Of a stretch of DNA of 64,000 nt, positions 45,841 through 58,134 are shown piece after piece. Source of the DNA: Platycnemis pennipes. Lineage: Eukaryota > Arthropoda > Insecta > Odonata > Platycnemididae. Position 1 is the stretch's first letter, and every line of letters starts with the position of its first letter. The stretch lies in the NCBI GenBank assembly GCA_933228895.1, contig OW121852.1, positions 60,864,872-60,928,871 on the forward strand, in the 5' to 3' direction. Under the pieces are notes generated by a model. That model saw nothing but the letters and a program-made list of their open reading frames with translations. It was not told the origin of the DNA and made no database searches. The position numbers and the translations under genes were made by a program.

Positions 45841-46714
45841 ACCATAGCATATGATTCACTCGTCACTAAAAAAGCAAGAACACGATACGCTGCGTTTAAA
45901 TAATTATAATTTTATTTCTTCAAAAACACGTACCTATAGCATAAATATTTTTCACTGAAACGGCATGGATATAGAATTTGTACCTATTAGCATTTACCCC
46001 ATTCTCACTCTAAAACCATCGTAAATTCAAGTTCAACTTGTGAAACAATCAATAGGAAATTGTACGGTTCCACTTTTTCCAAATGTAGGAGAACGCTTTA
46101 TCATCCTAAGTTCCAAATATACGACTAAAACACATGACTTCCATATTCGCTATCCAACCTGCTGGAACTACGACGCAACGAAGAGGAATCTTCCCGGGGT
46201 AGAGCGCAGTTCAGGATTGGAAGAACGTAGTACGTGCGCTTGCACATCGTTGATTACCGCACTTAATGGGATCAGACGAGGATTGGCTCCCACCCAACCG
46301 CCCTTACATTCATTCCAGTCGGTCCACGCCAAGGAAACGCATCCGCTCCTTACGTAACGGCATTGGGTTCGCGGCGTGGAAGCGTTTTCCTGCATTGGCG
46401 ATCGCGTAATTGATCCGACGCATCGCAGAATTAACTAAAACGCCTGCCGTATCAGGAGGATGATGCGATGACAATAGGAGCACCAAGAGGAAATCGTTTA
46501 CTCAAAGGGGGAAATGAATGAATCAATGACAGAAAGACGAAAGAAGAAGCGTCAAAGCATAGCAGGAGGTGAAAGGAATTTATGGGAGGAAAACAGGCTG
46601 AGGAAGAAAAGGTAAATGTAGGAGGAAAAAATAAATGACAGGATGGTGAATGCTATTTTAAAGGAGAAATCTTGCGTGAGCGTGGAAGAGGAAGGAAAAG
46701 AATAGGAGCCAACC

Positions 46715-46790
46715 GGAATGATAACGTGCTCGTATGACACTTATGAGTTGCGTGGGTTAGAATCCATCGGGGGATGGGTGTCGTGATTGT
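46715..46790 (+). repeat. Possible tRNA-like SINE head
   Basis: 'atgataacgtgctcgtatga' followed by the B-box-like 'gtgggttagaatccatcggg' about 35 bp later. Weak match. Confidence 0.35.
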
Positions 46791-47079
46791 CTTATTGTTA
46801 GGACTAAACTTAAGTTTAGGCGTATAGATCAGGTTACCAAAGGTTTCCAACCCATGGGTTCCGATCTCATTAAGGTCGCAGAAGAAGTTCAAGGGGTCGA
46901 TCGGGTATCAGCAATGATAGCTTTGTAAAATTTACATCGCGACTGATCGTCATCAAAGTTATTTGGATCGCGAGTAAAAGAAGGTAGGTAACCCTTGGAT
47001 GGTGCGTTACACTCCTTCTATTGGGAGCACCTTAAAACCTAATGGTACCACCAGAAAAGAAATCTTGGATTTCTAAACC

Positions 47080-47150
47080 TACATAATACTTAGAAAGCCA
47101 CCGCAAGGGTGAGTGGCAGGGGGTGACTTCACATTAACCATGTAATATTA
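47080..47150 (+). repeat. LINE-tail-like dispersed repeat
   Basis: 'cctacataatacttagaaag', 'ccaccgcaagggtgagtggc' and 'agggggtgacttcaca' match the family described at 9063. Confidence 0.65.
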
Positions 47151-48431
47151 ACAAGTGAACACTCATTATATTAGTAACTGCAACACCAGTTTCACTGTAA
47201 ACAACGAATTTACGAATGGAAAAAAGCGGCTATGCAAGAAATACAGTCTCTCCCCTTTATCAAACATGACGAGGGGTAGGCACCGCACAAATATGCAAAT
47301 ATTTCCAGTTGCATGCCAAGCATGCAATGAGATGTCTGAAGTCACGATAAAGGCTGGAAGGTATGACGTCCTGATCACTCACGGTTGATCCGAAAAGCAT
47401 TGTCGGCTATTTTGGTAGGCTCAGTCATACGTGCTCACTACTTGCGATACTTTCGGATAAATTTGCTTTTATTCTCCTCTTACCTGTTTTGTTACTTCCA
47501 TAATATCATCGAAGACGTCTTCCACTTCTTCATATCCATACTAGTACTTCGTAGGCATGTACACCAGCACCACAACAGCATTGGTCCCGATCTTCACCAC
47601 CATCCTTTCACTATGCTACAGGTAGCTCTTCACATGCTTTCCAGAACTTTTCCTAAGCATTATGCCTACTCAAGCATTGCCATTAACATACCTCAGAAAA
47701 AATCGGTGCCTAAAAAAAGGAATAAGAAGGAAAAAATTATATATTTATGATGTAGAAAAAAAGGAAACAGCTGGATGAAATTCGAGAGCATAAGATTGGA
47801 TTGGATTGGAGAGAACGGTCAATAAGAAAGGCATCTTGAGAAAAAGTAGCTAAGAATGCATGGAGGAAGAAAGTAGGAAGAAACTAAAAAAGGAAATAGC
47901 ATGAGTTAATGTGCATCTATAAATAAAACATAACATTAACAGAAAGATTTATAAAACCATTCAAATTTGTCTTTTTTCAGCATATAATATAATGAAGTAC
48001 AACTTTCATTGAGTTATAAATCTAACAGAAATCATTACTTGGATCAAAGAGTGAACTAGGCAGCTTGATTTCGAAGAGGAACGGAAAGCTTTGAAAAGTT
48101 CCAATGGGAAACGAACGATTTAATGCAGAAGTAATACAGCAAGTATTCGCTACAGCATGGAAAATATTAGGGATATAAAAAGAATCCAGGTACATAGAGT
48201 TTCGGAGAATTCTTCTGACACTAAGCGATGAAATTACTGAAGTAACTTTAAAGGGAAAATCAGTTTTCATTTATTACAGCGACGTTTTCTGGGAGCGCAC
48301 AAAATATCCACGGGAAAACAAGCCAAGTGAGAAACACGCTAGCTAACAAGCGAAAGTCGATAGACAAACTTGGAAAAGTGTTTTCGGCTCAAAAACGTTT
48401 CTATTTACTTTTCCATTTCTTTCCTTCACAG

Positions 48432-48555
48432 GTGTGCATATTTGACATCAACGATGTGGAAGGTGATAAGTGCCAGAAGGAGTTCGGGGAGGAATTCGGA
48501 GAGGACCATGTTTTCTTCCTCAAAGGAGACGTCACGAGCAAAGAAGAATTAGAGG
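48432..48555 (+). CDS. 15-PGDH-like SDR, exon 2
   Basis: Encodes residues 32-72 plus the first base of codon 73. It begins VCIFDIND, where Asp36 ends beta-2; an acidic residue here favours NAD(H) over NADP(H). It ends with VFFLKGDVTSKEELE; the 'D-V' pair after beta-3 contacts the adenine ring in this family. The acceptor is TTCCTTCACAG and the donor GAGG|GTAATG, giving a phase 1 junction that fits exon 3 exactly. Confidence 0.92.
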
Positions 48556-50537
48556 GTAATGTTTTGATGGGACAAATTATGATTTGTGCTCGAAACTGCA
48601 TTCAACATCGGCAAAAGTAAAATACTTTGCGATAAAAATTTACTGTTGCAACATTTATTATAAGTTGCTTCTTGCAATGAAACCTTATTGGTAGTAAAGG
48701 TGTTAATGGAATTTTCCTAATCATTATTTTTTCAGTTAATTGTCGATTTCAGTTATTAAATTTTACTAATAGGACCGAATTGAATGGGGAAAATGCACTA
48801 TTTTTTATAACTCTTTGAATGTGAAGTTGGGAGTCAACCAAAGGAAATTGTAGGAATGTGCTTTTTTAAGTATTTTTTAAGTCATTGTTTCTTTCGATAA
48901 ACGGCTAAAAACTCAATACAATATATTCACTTCGTTTTCTTTTAAATATAAATGTCTATCTCCATAGCAATATGGAACCTATACCGTGCAGTGACGTCAG
49001 AAGGCGTTTCGGGTCACGTGACTTTTCGTCGATTTTCGGGAACATTTTTATATCATTTAATAATCTTTGTGGTGGGCGTAGAAAAATTTGGGTTATATAT
49101 TTAAATTGGTGAGAAAATTTCGCATCAAGTACATCATTAATCTTCGAGAAACAAATTTCATGCATATTCCCCATTGCAAACTAAACTCAGTTCCAATACA
49201 CACAAATATGTAAATGCAATTAGTTATTTTAACTCTCTCAATTATAGATACTTGATAAAATTATTGATGTAACTCGTAAAATAGGAAATTAATTGTACTT
49301 TTGCGTCCCTCAAACTTTCGCTTCGACCGTGCATTTCAATATGTCATTTGTTTCGACTACTTCCGCTACATGGCAACGTCTTAACTCGTCAGTCTAATAT
49401 TACAGTTTCGAAATTTCTCCAGTTTATTTTAAAGTTGTCGTAATTATCTAATTGAATACACGTTGATAAAGACAAAGATAGAGGGGTTCAAAATATTACT
49501 CGATGCGGAAAGGTTTTTCAGGATTGACGCATGAAACTAAAAGAGAGCTTGCCATGTTCTTAGACTTTAACTCATTATGTCAAAGCGTTCATAAGCATTT
49601 TTATTTCCTTTTTCAAAGTATGGCATTGAACAATCGGCATAAACTAATTCCTGGCGGATTTTTATGGCCAAATTGTATTTTTATGACTGAAAAATTGTCT
49701 TCTTTTGGTTAATATGACCATAGAGTAAGTATAATATAGACTCATCGCATAGGGAAAAACTGTTATACGTTTCGGATGTAGTACTGGTAGATTTTCATCG
49801 ATGGCAAGGGAATAATGTTTCGCGTTACGTCACAAACGATATATATATCGCTTCCATCGCTTTTGTTTTTCTACTCGACTTTACCGGTACAATCGAGAAG
49901 TGTCCAGTAGTCTGCTCCGTTTGCTCCTTGCAAGGGTGGATTATGTGTTTTTAATGATACAACAAGGAATCCCTCTTGTGACAAGATATGTTTGCTTTAA
50001 TAGTGAGGGAAATGTTAATTTATCCATGTGACTGTTGACGTTAGGTAAAGGCATATCGTACCATTATAATAACAGAACAAAACTACAACAATAGCATATG
50101 TTATTTCTGATTAAATCGATTATAAAAACTATCGTTTATGATGTAATGCGAAAAATTCTTACCACGCCATCTATGGAAACCTTCCAGTACTACGTCCAAA
50201 ACGAATAACAGTTTTGCCCTGTGCGGTAAGCCTTCTATATTATATGTACTCTATGATACGACTCAAAATTGCCTGAAATCTTTCACTGGGCACTGACAGT
50301 CAAACGAGCAAAACGACTGCTGCCCTCGGAGATACGCACTTCCGAAACTGACCCGGGAGCCAGCATTTTCGTGTTCGAGCCCCCCTCTCTCACTTGCTTA
50401 GCTTATAATTCGCATGCCGAGGAAGCGGGTTGTTAGCGTTCAGTGGTAAAGATGGGATCAGTGAAATTAAAATAAAATACACACAAGAAGCCCGGGATAA
50501 TTCGTGTCCCGCCACCCTGTTCGTTATATGTTCACAG
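48556..50537 (+). other. Intron 2 (2.0 kb)
   Basis: Starts GTAATG and ends ATGTTCACAG. It is AT-rich and contains the MITE at 49720-50262. No additional exon is needed. Confidence 0.85.
49720..50262. mobile_element. MITE with ~130-bp inverted ends, in intron 2
   Basis: The segment 49720-49850 matches the reverse complement of 50130-50262: 'catagagta', 'tataatataga', 'aaactgttat', 'cgtttcggatgtagtactgg' (with few changes), 'gatggc' and 'cattac.tca.aaacgata'. Total length is about 540 bp and the centre is AT-rich without a frame. It ends about 275 bp before exon 3. The target duplication is not clear. Confidence 0.7.
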
Positions 50538-50644
50538 GGGCCTTCAAGCAGACCGTGGACAAGTTCAAGGGTCTCGACATCGTGGTCAACAACGCTGGAG
50601 TGATGAACGACGGCCTGTGGGAGAAGGAAATCGCAATTAACGTG
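50538..50644 (+). CDS. 15-PGDH-like SDR, exon 3
   Basis: Completes codon 73 and encodes residues 73-108. LDIVVNNAG (85-93) is the NNAG motif of classical SDRs. IAINV ends the exon, with Asn107 at the position of the structural/catalytic Asn. WEKE at 100-103 resembles the 'NWEKT' of vertebrate 15-PGDH. The acceptor follows TTCACAG and the donor is GTG|GTGAGT (phase 0). Confidence 0.93.
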
Positions 50645-53600
50645 GTGAGTGATATATGAACATGGGAAGGAGAGACTACACTTCAAGGCCACCACGATAA
50701 ATAAACGCCTGCTTGGCTCGAGGGCAATTTTAGCCACGAGAATTGCACGTCCTTCTCTATTTATAGATGCTCTCACTCCCCTGCACTATTTATTTGCAAA
50801 AAATATTTCCTCAAGGATAAAAGGTTATGCACAAAAAATTCCTATACCTGGATTCCAACAGATTTCTAAGGAGGGTTTTGGTGGACAATTTAACCCTATT
50901 TTCGGGCTTATAACTGGGATACAAGGCGCACCCTAGCTTTGGCAGCGTACACCAGACAGAGCTTACGACCGTATTAGACGGAGGCTGATTATTATCCGTG
51001 GAATTCCCGGTAAAAAAACTGCGTCTTATAAGCCGGAAAATAAGGTGTATCCCACGTTCTAGGGTGTTACTCCGTACGCTTTTCTCTAGGTACTACTATC
51101 TCCCTATCTCTACATTTTCCATCCGAATATCTACATATTGCTCTTATTTCCTTCTTCGCCAATTCAACACTTGTCCTAAAATAGTAACCTTTTAATGTAC
51201 AATCAGGTCTCAGTACTTGATTCCTTTACCTATTAAGCATCCTAATGACATCTTCACTTCTGCCACTGCAGCTTTGAAAACTATTTTTGAAAGAATATCA
51301 AGTTGATTTAGCTAGTTAAAATAAAGTTATGCATATTAAAATAATATACCTTGAAGAGTTCCACTGTAATGTCCGTATAATCCAATGGATTTCGACGACT
51401 ACATCGTCATTGTCAAGGATAAAAAATACTAGGTGTGTTTTTTTTATTATGCTTGCCTCATCGTTCCTCAACATAATCACCGAACTCCATCAATTTTATT
51501 TAAATTAACGTTAGATTATTACTGTTTTTATCCAAGGTTCTAGGGAGGATTTTTTTAACCGAGAATTCTGTCCTGATTTCATGTGTTTGAGTAAGTATAC
51601 CTCTCGTAAGTTCTCTTATCAGCTTGACGGGCTTCCTCTCTTCATCCCATAAAAAATGCAAATCATAATCCTCTTCTCTTTACCGCGAACCAGAATTTTC
51701 CGTCCGATAGCATCCTTTATTTTCTCATCACTTCATTTTACCAGCTTCAATCACCAAAATAGTTTCCTCATCATTTCCTCCTCCAACTCCTTCCTTCGTG
51801 AATTTCTTCGCTTTTTCTCCTCGTTCACTGTAATTTTATCTTCATCCCTACCCACATCTCAAGAGCTTTCAGTCTATTCTTGTCCTCTCTCAGTCCCAAC
51901 CGTACAAGTTTAAGTACCATTAAAATCCACGTCTTACAGCTACTCCAATGCCCGGCCTTCAACGTTTTACCGTGCAACAACTGCTGAGTTGACATCGAAT
52001 CTTAAATTAAACTTACGTAATATAACGGCGTTATTCATATCAGACTCTAACCTACGATCTTTTGAGCTGCTAGGCATAGCTTACCTGACTACCGTGACCA
52101 ACACTATTTCAGGGTTAAACTCAGGGTTCTTGTCATGAGATATCTCCGACTAGTAAAAATAGCTTTCTCCCATCCACAATAAATAGCAACTTACAACATA
52201 AATCCTGATTTATATAAATTATGGTCCCAGCTCTATTTGATACCAACCTACATACATTTTCAAATCATAACTCTCTTTTCCAACTTTTTTTGAATTTTGA
52301 AGACTTCTATTTTACCCCCCATTGATTCTTATTAGTGTTTTTCATAATCCCAACAATTGTGTTGGGATGAAAAGTATCTAAAAATGGTACTTTTTCTTCT
52401 TTTTTTTTACAAATCATGAAATCGACAAAATAGATCCTAATACTGACAAAACATTGGCTGATAATTTACATTGACAGTTGATTAAAAAAATATAAATTCT
52501 AGGTGAAAGTTGCCGACTCCACAAATAATAAGAACGGTTGCACTTCAACGAAATGGCCTGCAAGCAAACTTCTGTGAGAGTAATATTATGGAAAAATCAA
52601 TTTGAGGAAATATAGGAAATTATTGAATTATTTAAGTTCGCAGAGTGCTTGTTGGCATGCCAGGAAACATCCATACGATGTATTTTCAGACTCAGATGCT
52701 AGAGGAAAAGTAATTACGATAAACGACTTGGGCCTTTCATGTGAAAATATGCATTGATGCAAACATTACCACCTGAATCACGGTGTGAAATGATGGTTTA
52801 TATATATATGATTTCAAATGAATGCAACAATAATAAGCGATATAACTTGTCACTAACAAGCTATATGAAAAGATGATATGGCAACCTTCTAGTAATAGTA
52901 GCATAGTACTGTAAACGTCTCTGTTGGCTTGATATAAACCACCTAAGGCACTTGAATGTGTCGATCCTCTACGAAACTCGGGTCGTGTATTGAATACTTT
53001 TACGGTGAAAAAACTAAGTTAAGTTTTATTTCAAATATAAAGCAGTTCCAAAAAGTTCAACTGGATACAGTTTCCTACATACCTCCGTTGGTTTTATTCC
53101 TTGTCAACTAAATTTCGTGAAACCACAAAAGCTGTATACGAACGTGTAGTTTTTAATTCCAATAACCCAATGGCATAAAATATTTAATCTTTCGATTGGG
53201 CGACTAATACTGACCAAGCGAAGTGGTGAAGAAGAGGGATGGAGAGAGAGAAGAGAAGAGAGAGCGAAGAAAAGAAGTTTCCCTCTCCTTCTTCCCAGCA
53301 ACTCGGCTCCTCCAAAAATTCCTCTTTTAACCTACACTTACACCTACACCTAACCTACACATCTATCTAGCCTTTTCAATACCCGCATCTCAAAACTCTC
53401 TCTAATCCTTTCTTATCCTTTTAATCAAAGTTTTCAATCAGAACTCTCTCCTATTATTAAAAAAAAACTTTCGCCAACGCCATTCTCCTACGCATTACTA
53501 ATGGACAGTACTAAGTTGGAACACATCGTATTACTACGCAGTACGTATTAGTGGTAGTACGTAATATTACTGCTCACTCCCACTTTGTAATAGATCTCTT

Positions 53601-54133
53601 GAATCTAACTTTAATACTTAGTACTACTACTGATTTACTAGTACTACTACTACTGTGCCACTTAGTACTACAACTCTGTTCGTGAAAATGGGAGTGCGTA
53701 GTATTAAAACGAACTCCCACATGACCTTCGTTCAAAACGCTACTAAACTCGCAACTAAAATGCCTAAAAATTTCAGTTCAGCAGCATATTTTCCCAAGAG
53801 AAAAAAATCATTCATCTTGACCTGAATTCGAACTCGGAATGTCAAAATTCGTCCCAGGTGCTTTAGCTAGTTGTATGAATCTCCTAGGTGTATTTCTTCC
53901 CTGTGGCTTTCTGAAAGCTTTAAAGGAACTAGGCATTACTTACTCTTACTTTTATGATAAGCTTTGATTATTTTTCCTGGAGACTTTTTAATTTCTCTAA
54001 AATTTATGATTTATCTCCATTTATGCCCTCAGATATTTAATATGTGACGCATCTACAATTGTTAATAATATTAATTCGTGAAAAACACGCTAATACTCCT
54101 CCCTTAACTTTTCTTCTCATTCCCTCATCGAAG
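50645..54133 (+). other. Intron 3 (3.5 kb)
   Basis: Starts GTGAGT and ends CTCATCGAAG after a pyrimidine-rich tract. It contains low-complexity stretches: a purine tract at 53230-53280, and 'tac'/'act' words at 53510-53670. A B-box-like word on the minus strand near 53830 may be a SINE remnant. No other exon seen. Confidence 0.85.
53510..53670 (+). repeat. Low-complexity 'tac/agt' region
   Basis: Imperfect runs such as 'tagtactactactgattta' and 'ctagtactactactactg', with flanking 'agtac' words. Slippage-type repeat in intron 3. Confidence 0.75.
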
Positions 54134-54307
54134 ACTGCCGTTTGCCGTGGAACCATCCTCGCTATGCAGTACATGGGGAAGGACCAAGGAGGCAACGGAG
54201 GACTGGTGGTCAACATTGCGTCCATCCTGGGGCTGAGGCAATTCGCTGGTTGCCCCGTTTACGCCGGGACTAAGCATGCAGTCATCGGACTCAGCCGCTC
54301 TTACGCC
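54134..54307 (+). CDS. 15-PGDH-like SDR, exon 4
   Basis: Encodes residues 109-166 and carries the active site. IASILGL places Ser138 and PVYAGTK places Tyr151 and Lys155, the classical Ser-Tyr-Lys set. With Asn107 these fall at the same residue numbers as in human 15-PGDH, which supports the exon model and start codon. The GGNGGLVVNIAS stretch is beta-5. Position 148 is Cys (FAGCPVY), where the vertebrate enzyme has Gln, a residue linked to substrate binding. This hints at a different substrate range. The donor is GCC|GTGAGT (phase 0). Confidence 0.95.
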
Positions 54308-55019
54308 GTGAGTATTCGGTAGACGATTCTCCCTCCTTATCTTTGAGATCGGTGGACCAAATGCGCACTCATGTCAACGCATGCATTCACTTATATGCAC
54401 TGAGTATTCCCTGCAAGCCAACTCGACGGAGTTTGGCAGGGGGTGAATCACCACCAAATATGCACTGATCCTGCGCTCTCCTCAACCCCTATTTTTAATT
54501 ACGTATCTATCGACATTCCATTTCCATAAAATGTACCCCTTGCGATATGATAATAAAATGATAATGAAATGTGATATAATAATCTTAGTATACTAGTCTA
54601 ATAGGTCTTTAATATTCTCTAATATTTATTAGAATTTTCAGTACTTCGAAAATACAGTAAACACATCATATGCCAAAATAGAAAATCACAAAAGTGTTAA
54701 ACGTTTGACACATTTTCAATAATTTCAACTATTGACAATTTGACCAAGTCATTACTCCGCATTATGGTGGCTATGATTGGTACGGCAATGCCCGTACATT
54801 TTCCCTCAAATACCCCTCCCTAAAAATTATTCCCAAGCAATAAAAAAAAACGCCAATATCAAAGCATATGGAATTATTTTCGGAGTGCTAATCAAATTAT
54901 TCTCAACTGTCTCCTATATCAGGCCGCACGGAAACGATTGTAATTTATTTTGCGAAGCCAGAGAACTCGAGCTCACTCAACCTGTCACATGTCCATTTGA
55001 TTGCGCGTGTTATTTGCAG
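54308..55019 (+). other. Intron 4 (0.7 kb)
   Basis: Starts GTGAGT and ends GTTATTTGCAG. Positions 54396-54470 hold a LINE-tail-like repeat ('gagtattccctgcaagccaa', 'ggcagggggtgaatcacca'). Confidence 0.88.
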
Positions 55020-55174
55020 GAACCATTCCATTACAACGCCACCGGCGTGCGGGTGGTCACCATCTGCCCCGGCGTGACGGACACCGACCTTATCTCGGGA
55101 GCGGGCTGCAGGCAGATGTCCAGCGGCATGGGGGAGCACTGCAGCAGCGAACTGAACGCCCTGCCCAAACAACC
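55020..55174 (+). CDS. 15-PGDH-like SDR, exon 5 (gene continues beyond)
   Basis: Encodes residues 167-217 plus two bases. NATGVRVVTICPGVTDTDLI contains beta-6 and the 'PG..T' motif that binds the nicotinamide ribose/carboxamide. The exon ends at CAACC|GTGAGTGTG, a strong donor in phase 2. Reading through instead gives CCG-TGA, a stop at once. The family usually continues for roughly 45-50 more residues (a helix and beta-7), so a sixth exon is expected. I found no candidate between 55175 and 64000, which suggests it lies past the window. A short form ending at the TGA would lack beta-7 and part of the substrate lid. Confidence 0.88.
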
Positions 55175-56305
55175 GTGAGTGTGAAGCACCCTCCGCAAAT
55201 ATCATTACCCAGCGTGTTCCGATCGAACACGCCCCGATAACTTCGCCGACATCGGGCACAGCATCAGGACGTATTCATTTCTCGGAATATCACGAAATTA
55301 GTTTCTGGGTGGATTGCCGAGGACGTTGACCGGAAACGACACCGACTCAATAATGCCTTAGCCCAGATCCTCAGAACTTATATGCAATCATGGAATGAAT
55401 GAGAGCCGCCAAATTAAAACAGGTCGTTATCTTTTGATTGCCAAAAAAAAAGCTGTGTTCATCACGAAACACAGTCTGATTGGCAAAGTACAAATACCAT
55501 ATGGATGAATACAAATACAATATGGATGAAATTCACATATGAGACGGGGGGAGAAGAAATCCAGGCACTTTTTTTCGTCCCACCTGTGGTTTTCCGGGAA
55601 GATGTGACAGCCAGAAAATCACACAGTTGGACAGACGGGTCAAGAGACGTCTTCCGAAATCGAGAACAGGCAAATCAATTCTTGTGCATCTATATTTAGC
55701 AATTCAATTCCCAAAAACTGCGAGGACATAGATGAGGCGCTATATTGCACTTTGGCTTTCATCTATTCGATGCACTCTTCCGTGAAAAATTCACCCCAAC
55801 ACGAAGAAAATTTTAATGCGTCCCCTTCACCATGCAATTATTATTGCCACAAATCACGACTTCAATTTCATCTTATACTCACCTCTGGAACATTATTGAT
55901 CGCCTCTAAAGCCACTGAACACAAGTAAATCAATTAACCCGCAGTGTTCAATCCGAAGGCTGGTTGTGGAGAGTAGAAGTGCGGCGTGTGAAACTCACGC
56001 ATCAGGGGGGAAAGTTACTTCCCCTCCGCCATCAGTACCGAGGAAGATCTGCAGCCTAGAAAATCACATGGTGTTGCCAAACCCGTTCAAAGGCCGCTTC
56101 TGGTTTGGGAAGTGGGATCTACTAGCAAGTAGCACAACGCTCTACTCACAAGGCTACCGTGCAAAACCACATACCGAGCAATGCGCAGGAGAAAGAATAA
56201 ATGGTAGACAGACAATTAGAATATCTATTTCTAGAATAGTCATTTAAAAGCATGTAAATTTGGAGTTTCATTGATTATTTATTTCAATTTATTTAATTGG
56301 AGTTT
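55175..56305 (+). other. Presumed intron 5, first part; no other feature seen
   Basis: AT-rich with no exon candidate that continues the dehydrogenase in phase 2. Frames at 55505-55699 and 55966-56247 have no family signature. Confidence 0.5.
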
Positions 56306-56307
56306 CA

Positions 56308-56410
56308 TTGCCGGTCTCGATGGCGTTGGGGTAAATCTAGAGGGGGGCTGTCAAACTCGAGGTCATGGGTTCGAGTCCCCCCCCCCTCCGGCGAGGATTT
56401 TCGCTTTCCG
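56308..56410 (+). repeat. tRNA-derived SINE head
   Basis: 'gccggtctcgatggcgttgg' contains an A-box-like stretch and 'catgggttcgagtcccccc' a consensus B box at about 56368. It differs from family 1 and from the copy at 37893. Confidence 0.55.
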
Positions 56411-56459
56411 GGGCGTGGAATTTTGTGTAGTTCTTTCAATTAATTGTAAGAGGAAGTAA

Positions 56460-58130
56460 TTGTAAATTCTCTGAACGAATAGTGACATGTTTAATTTTAT
56501 TTTATTGTTGCTGATTGGATGGATAATGTTGATTAGAGCATAAAATACAGGGTGAAATCACATTTAACACTCGTAAGTGCATGAATTGTTAGTCATTAAA
56601 ATAAAATTGTAAAAAAGGAAGAGTGGAAGGGGAAGGCTACTCTTCCACCCCACACTAATGTTTTTTATTCTCTAGAACATCACAGCACGTGTGTGAACCT
56701 ATTAATTCACATATAACAATGACATGCTCCTTTATTTTTGAGTGGCACACAACTGGACGGCATTATCCTCACCCACGATCCGAAATTAGAACAGAGTTGG
56801 TCCACTTTTTTCTCAGTGCTCATAAACAGTTTCGTTTACATGGAGTCCCGATGTAAGTATGACTAGTGCCGTTTTATTTCGTTAACGATTGCGGACATCT
56901 CGAAATTTACGACAACTCGTGAGTGTGGTACGAATACACTGTCGAGAGGATTGAAGAGCACAAAAAACGTGAATATATGTGGTTCCGCACGGAGGGTAAA
57001 CTTCTAAATCCCTTTTATATTCGTCCAGCTTATCGGTCTACGCTTTCTTATCGCAGCGGATCGTCAACACCGTAGATACGACACATTGGGGTTATCTCGC
57101 TGTACACTCAGAGCGCGGTCACATCGAAATTAATAGGTTTTTCAGATGTCATCCAAATCCATCTTAATTTTGTGTCGATACGTAATGAAAAAAACTTCGA
57201 TCAAGCAAATGCCTAGAATTGAGAAGCCCTCAGAATTTCAAGCAGCGAACTCGTAGGCAAAGCCGTTACCGGGATAGCGAAATAACATCCAATGTACAGC
57301 GATACCAATGTTTACGAGTGCAGCGATGAGATACATATGGAATCCATAGTTCCTCCCCACTCCTCTGCGATGATCCCTTTTTAATCCAACTGCTATCAAC
57401 AGCAATTGCCCTCAGCAATTAAGAGAATCAACCGACATATAGCTAACAAAAAAACTTTGTTGTATTACACCCAATTATTATTACAGACCGCTCTGTAATA
57501 TTGCAACAGAGCGGTCTGTAAACACAATAGAAGGGAAAACAGCATTTTCATTTTATTGTGTAAGATGCCGAAATTACACTAAGTAAACTTGTGTGATATT
57601 GCTACGACATGTAGAATGTTCGCATATCACGTCGAGAACTGTCACAAGATAAGACACAAAATTACGTAAATATTTGTATATCACATGTGACACAAAAATG
57701 TCAAAGCCAAAATTGCAAATGTTTAATAAGGTGATTCATAGACAGAATAACATAAAACGGAGTGAACTGGAACGAAAGGCGTTTCCAATTTGGATTAATT
57801 CCGGGTTATCTCCCGTATATGTTCATAGTACTCGAACAACAGTTTCGCTATCATTGCAGTCGGCTTCCTAATCCAGTCTTCATAGGGAGGACGTTTTGGA
57901 TGAAATGTCATTCAGAAATACAGCCAAACAATTGAAATCACTATTAGATGCCCTTCAATGACAGTTGATAGATTTTGGTTGAAGGCTGATAAACAAATCT
58001 GCAGCGATGAGATTAGCAATGGAAGAGAAGGCGAAGGCTAAAGATGTTGTATTGCAGCGGTTAGACCATAGGAACACATTTTAGTCACTCGGAGAGCACA
58101 CAGGGCGAGGAAGGACGAAGAAAGTATTAG
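56460..58130. other. Unassigned interval with one hairpin
   Basis: No gene supported. Arms 57481-57496 and 57506-57521 (TTACAGACCGCTCTGT and its exact reverse complement) form a perfect 16-bp hairpin with a 9-nt loop. Confidence 0.6.
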
Positions 58131-58134
58131 TGGA

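Larger units (their letters stand above)
39708..48431 (+). other. Intron 1 of the dehydrogenase gene (8.7 kb)
   Basis: Starts GTAGGG and ends TTTCCTTCACAG. It contains several SINE fragments, a GA-rich tract, a CpG-rich island and one LINE-tail-like repeat, listed separately. No further exon of this gene is needed between exons 1 and 2, since residues 31 and 32 join as expected for the family (GAK|V.I.D). Confidence 0.85.

Noticed and set aside
52341..52380. Inverted repeat around 'cccaacaattgtgttggga'
   Set aside because: Arms are short (9 bp, extended only with a 3-nt bulge) and expected by chance in AT-rich DNA.
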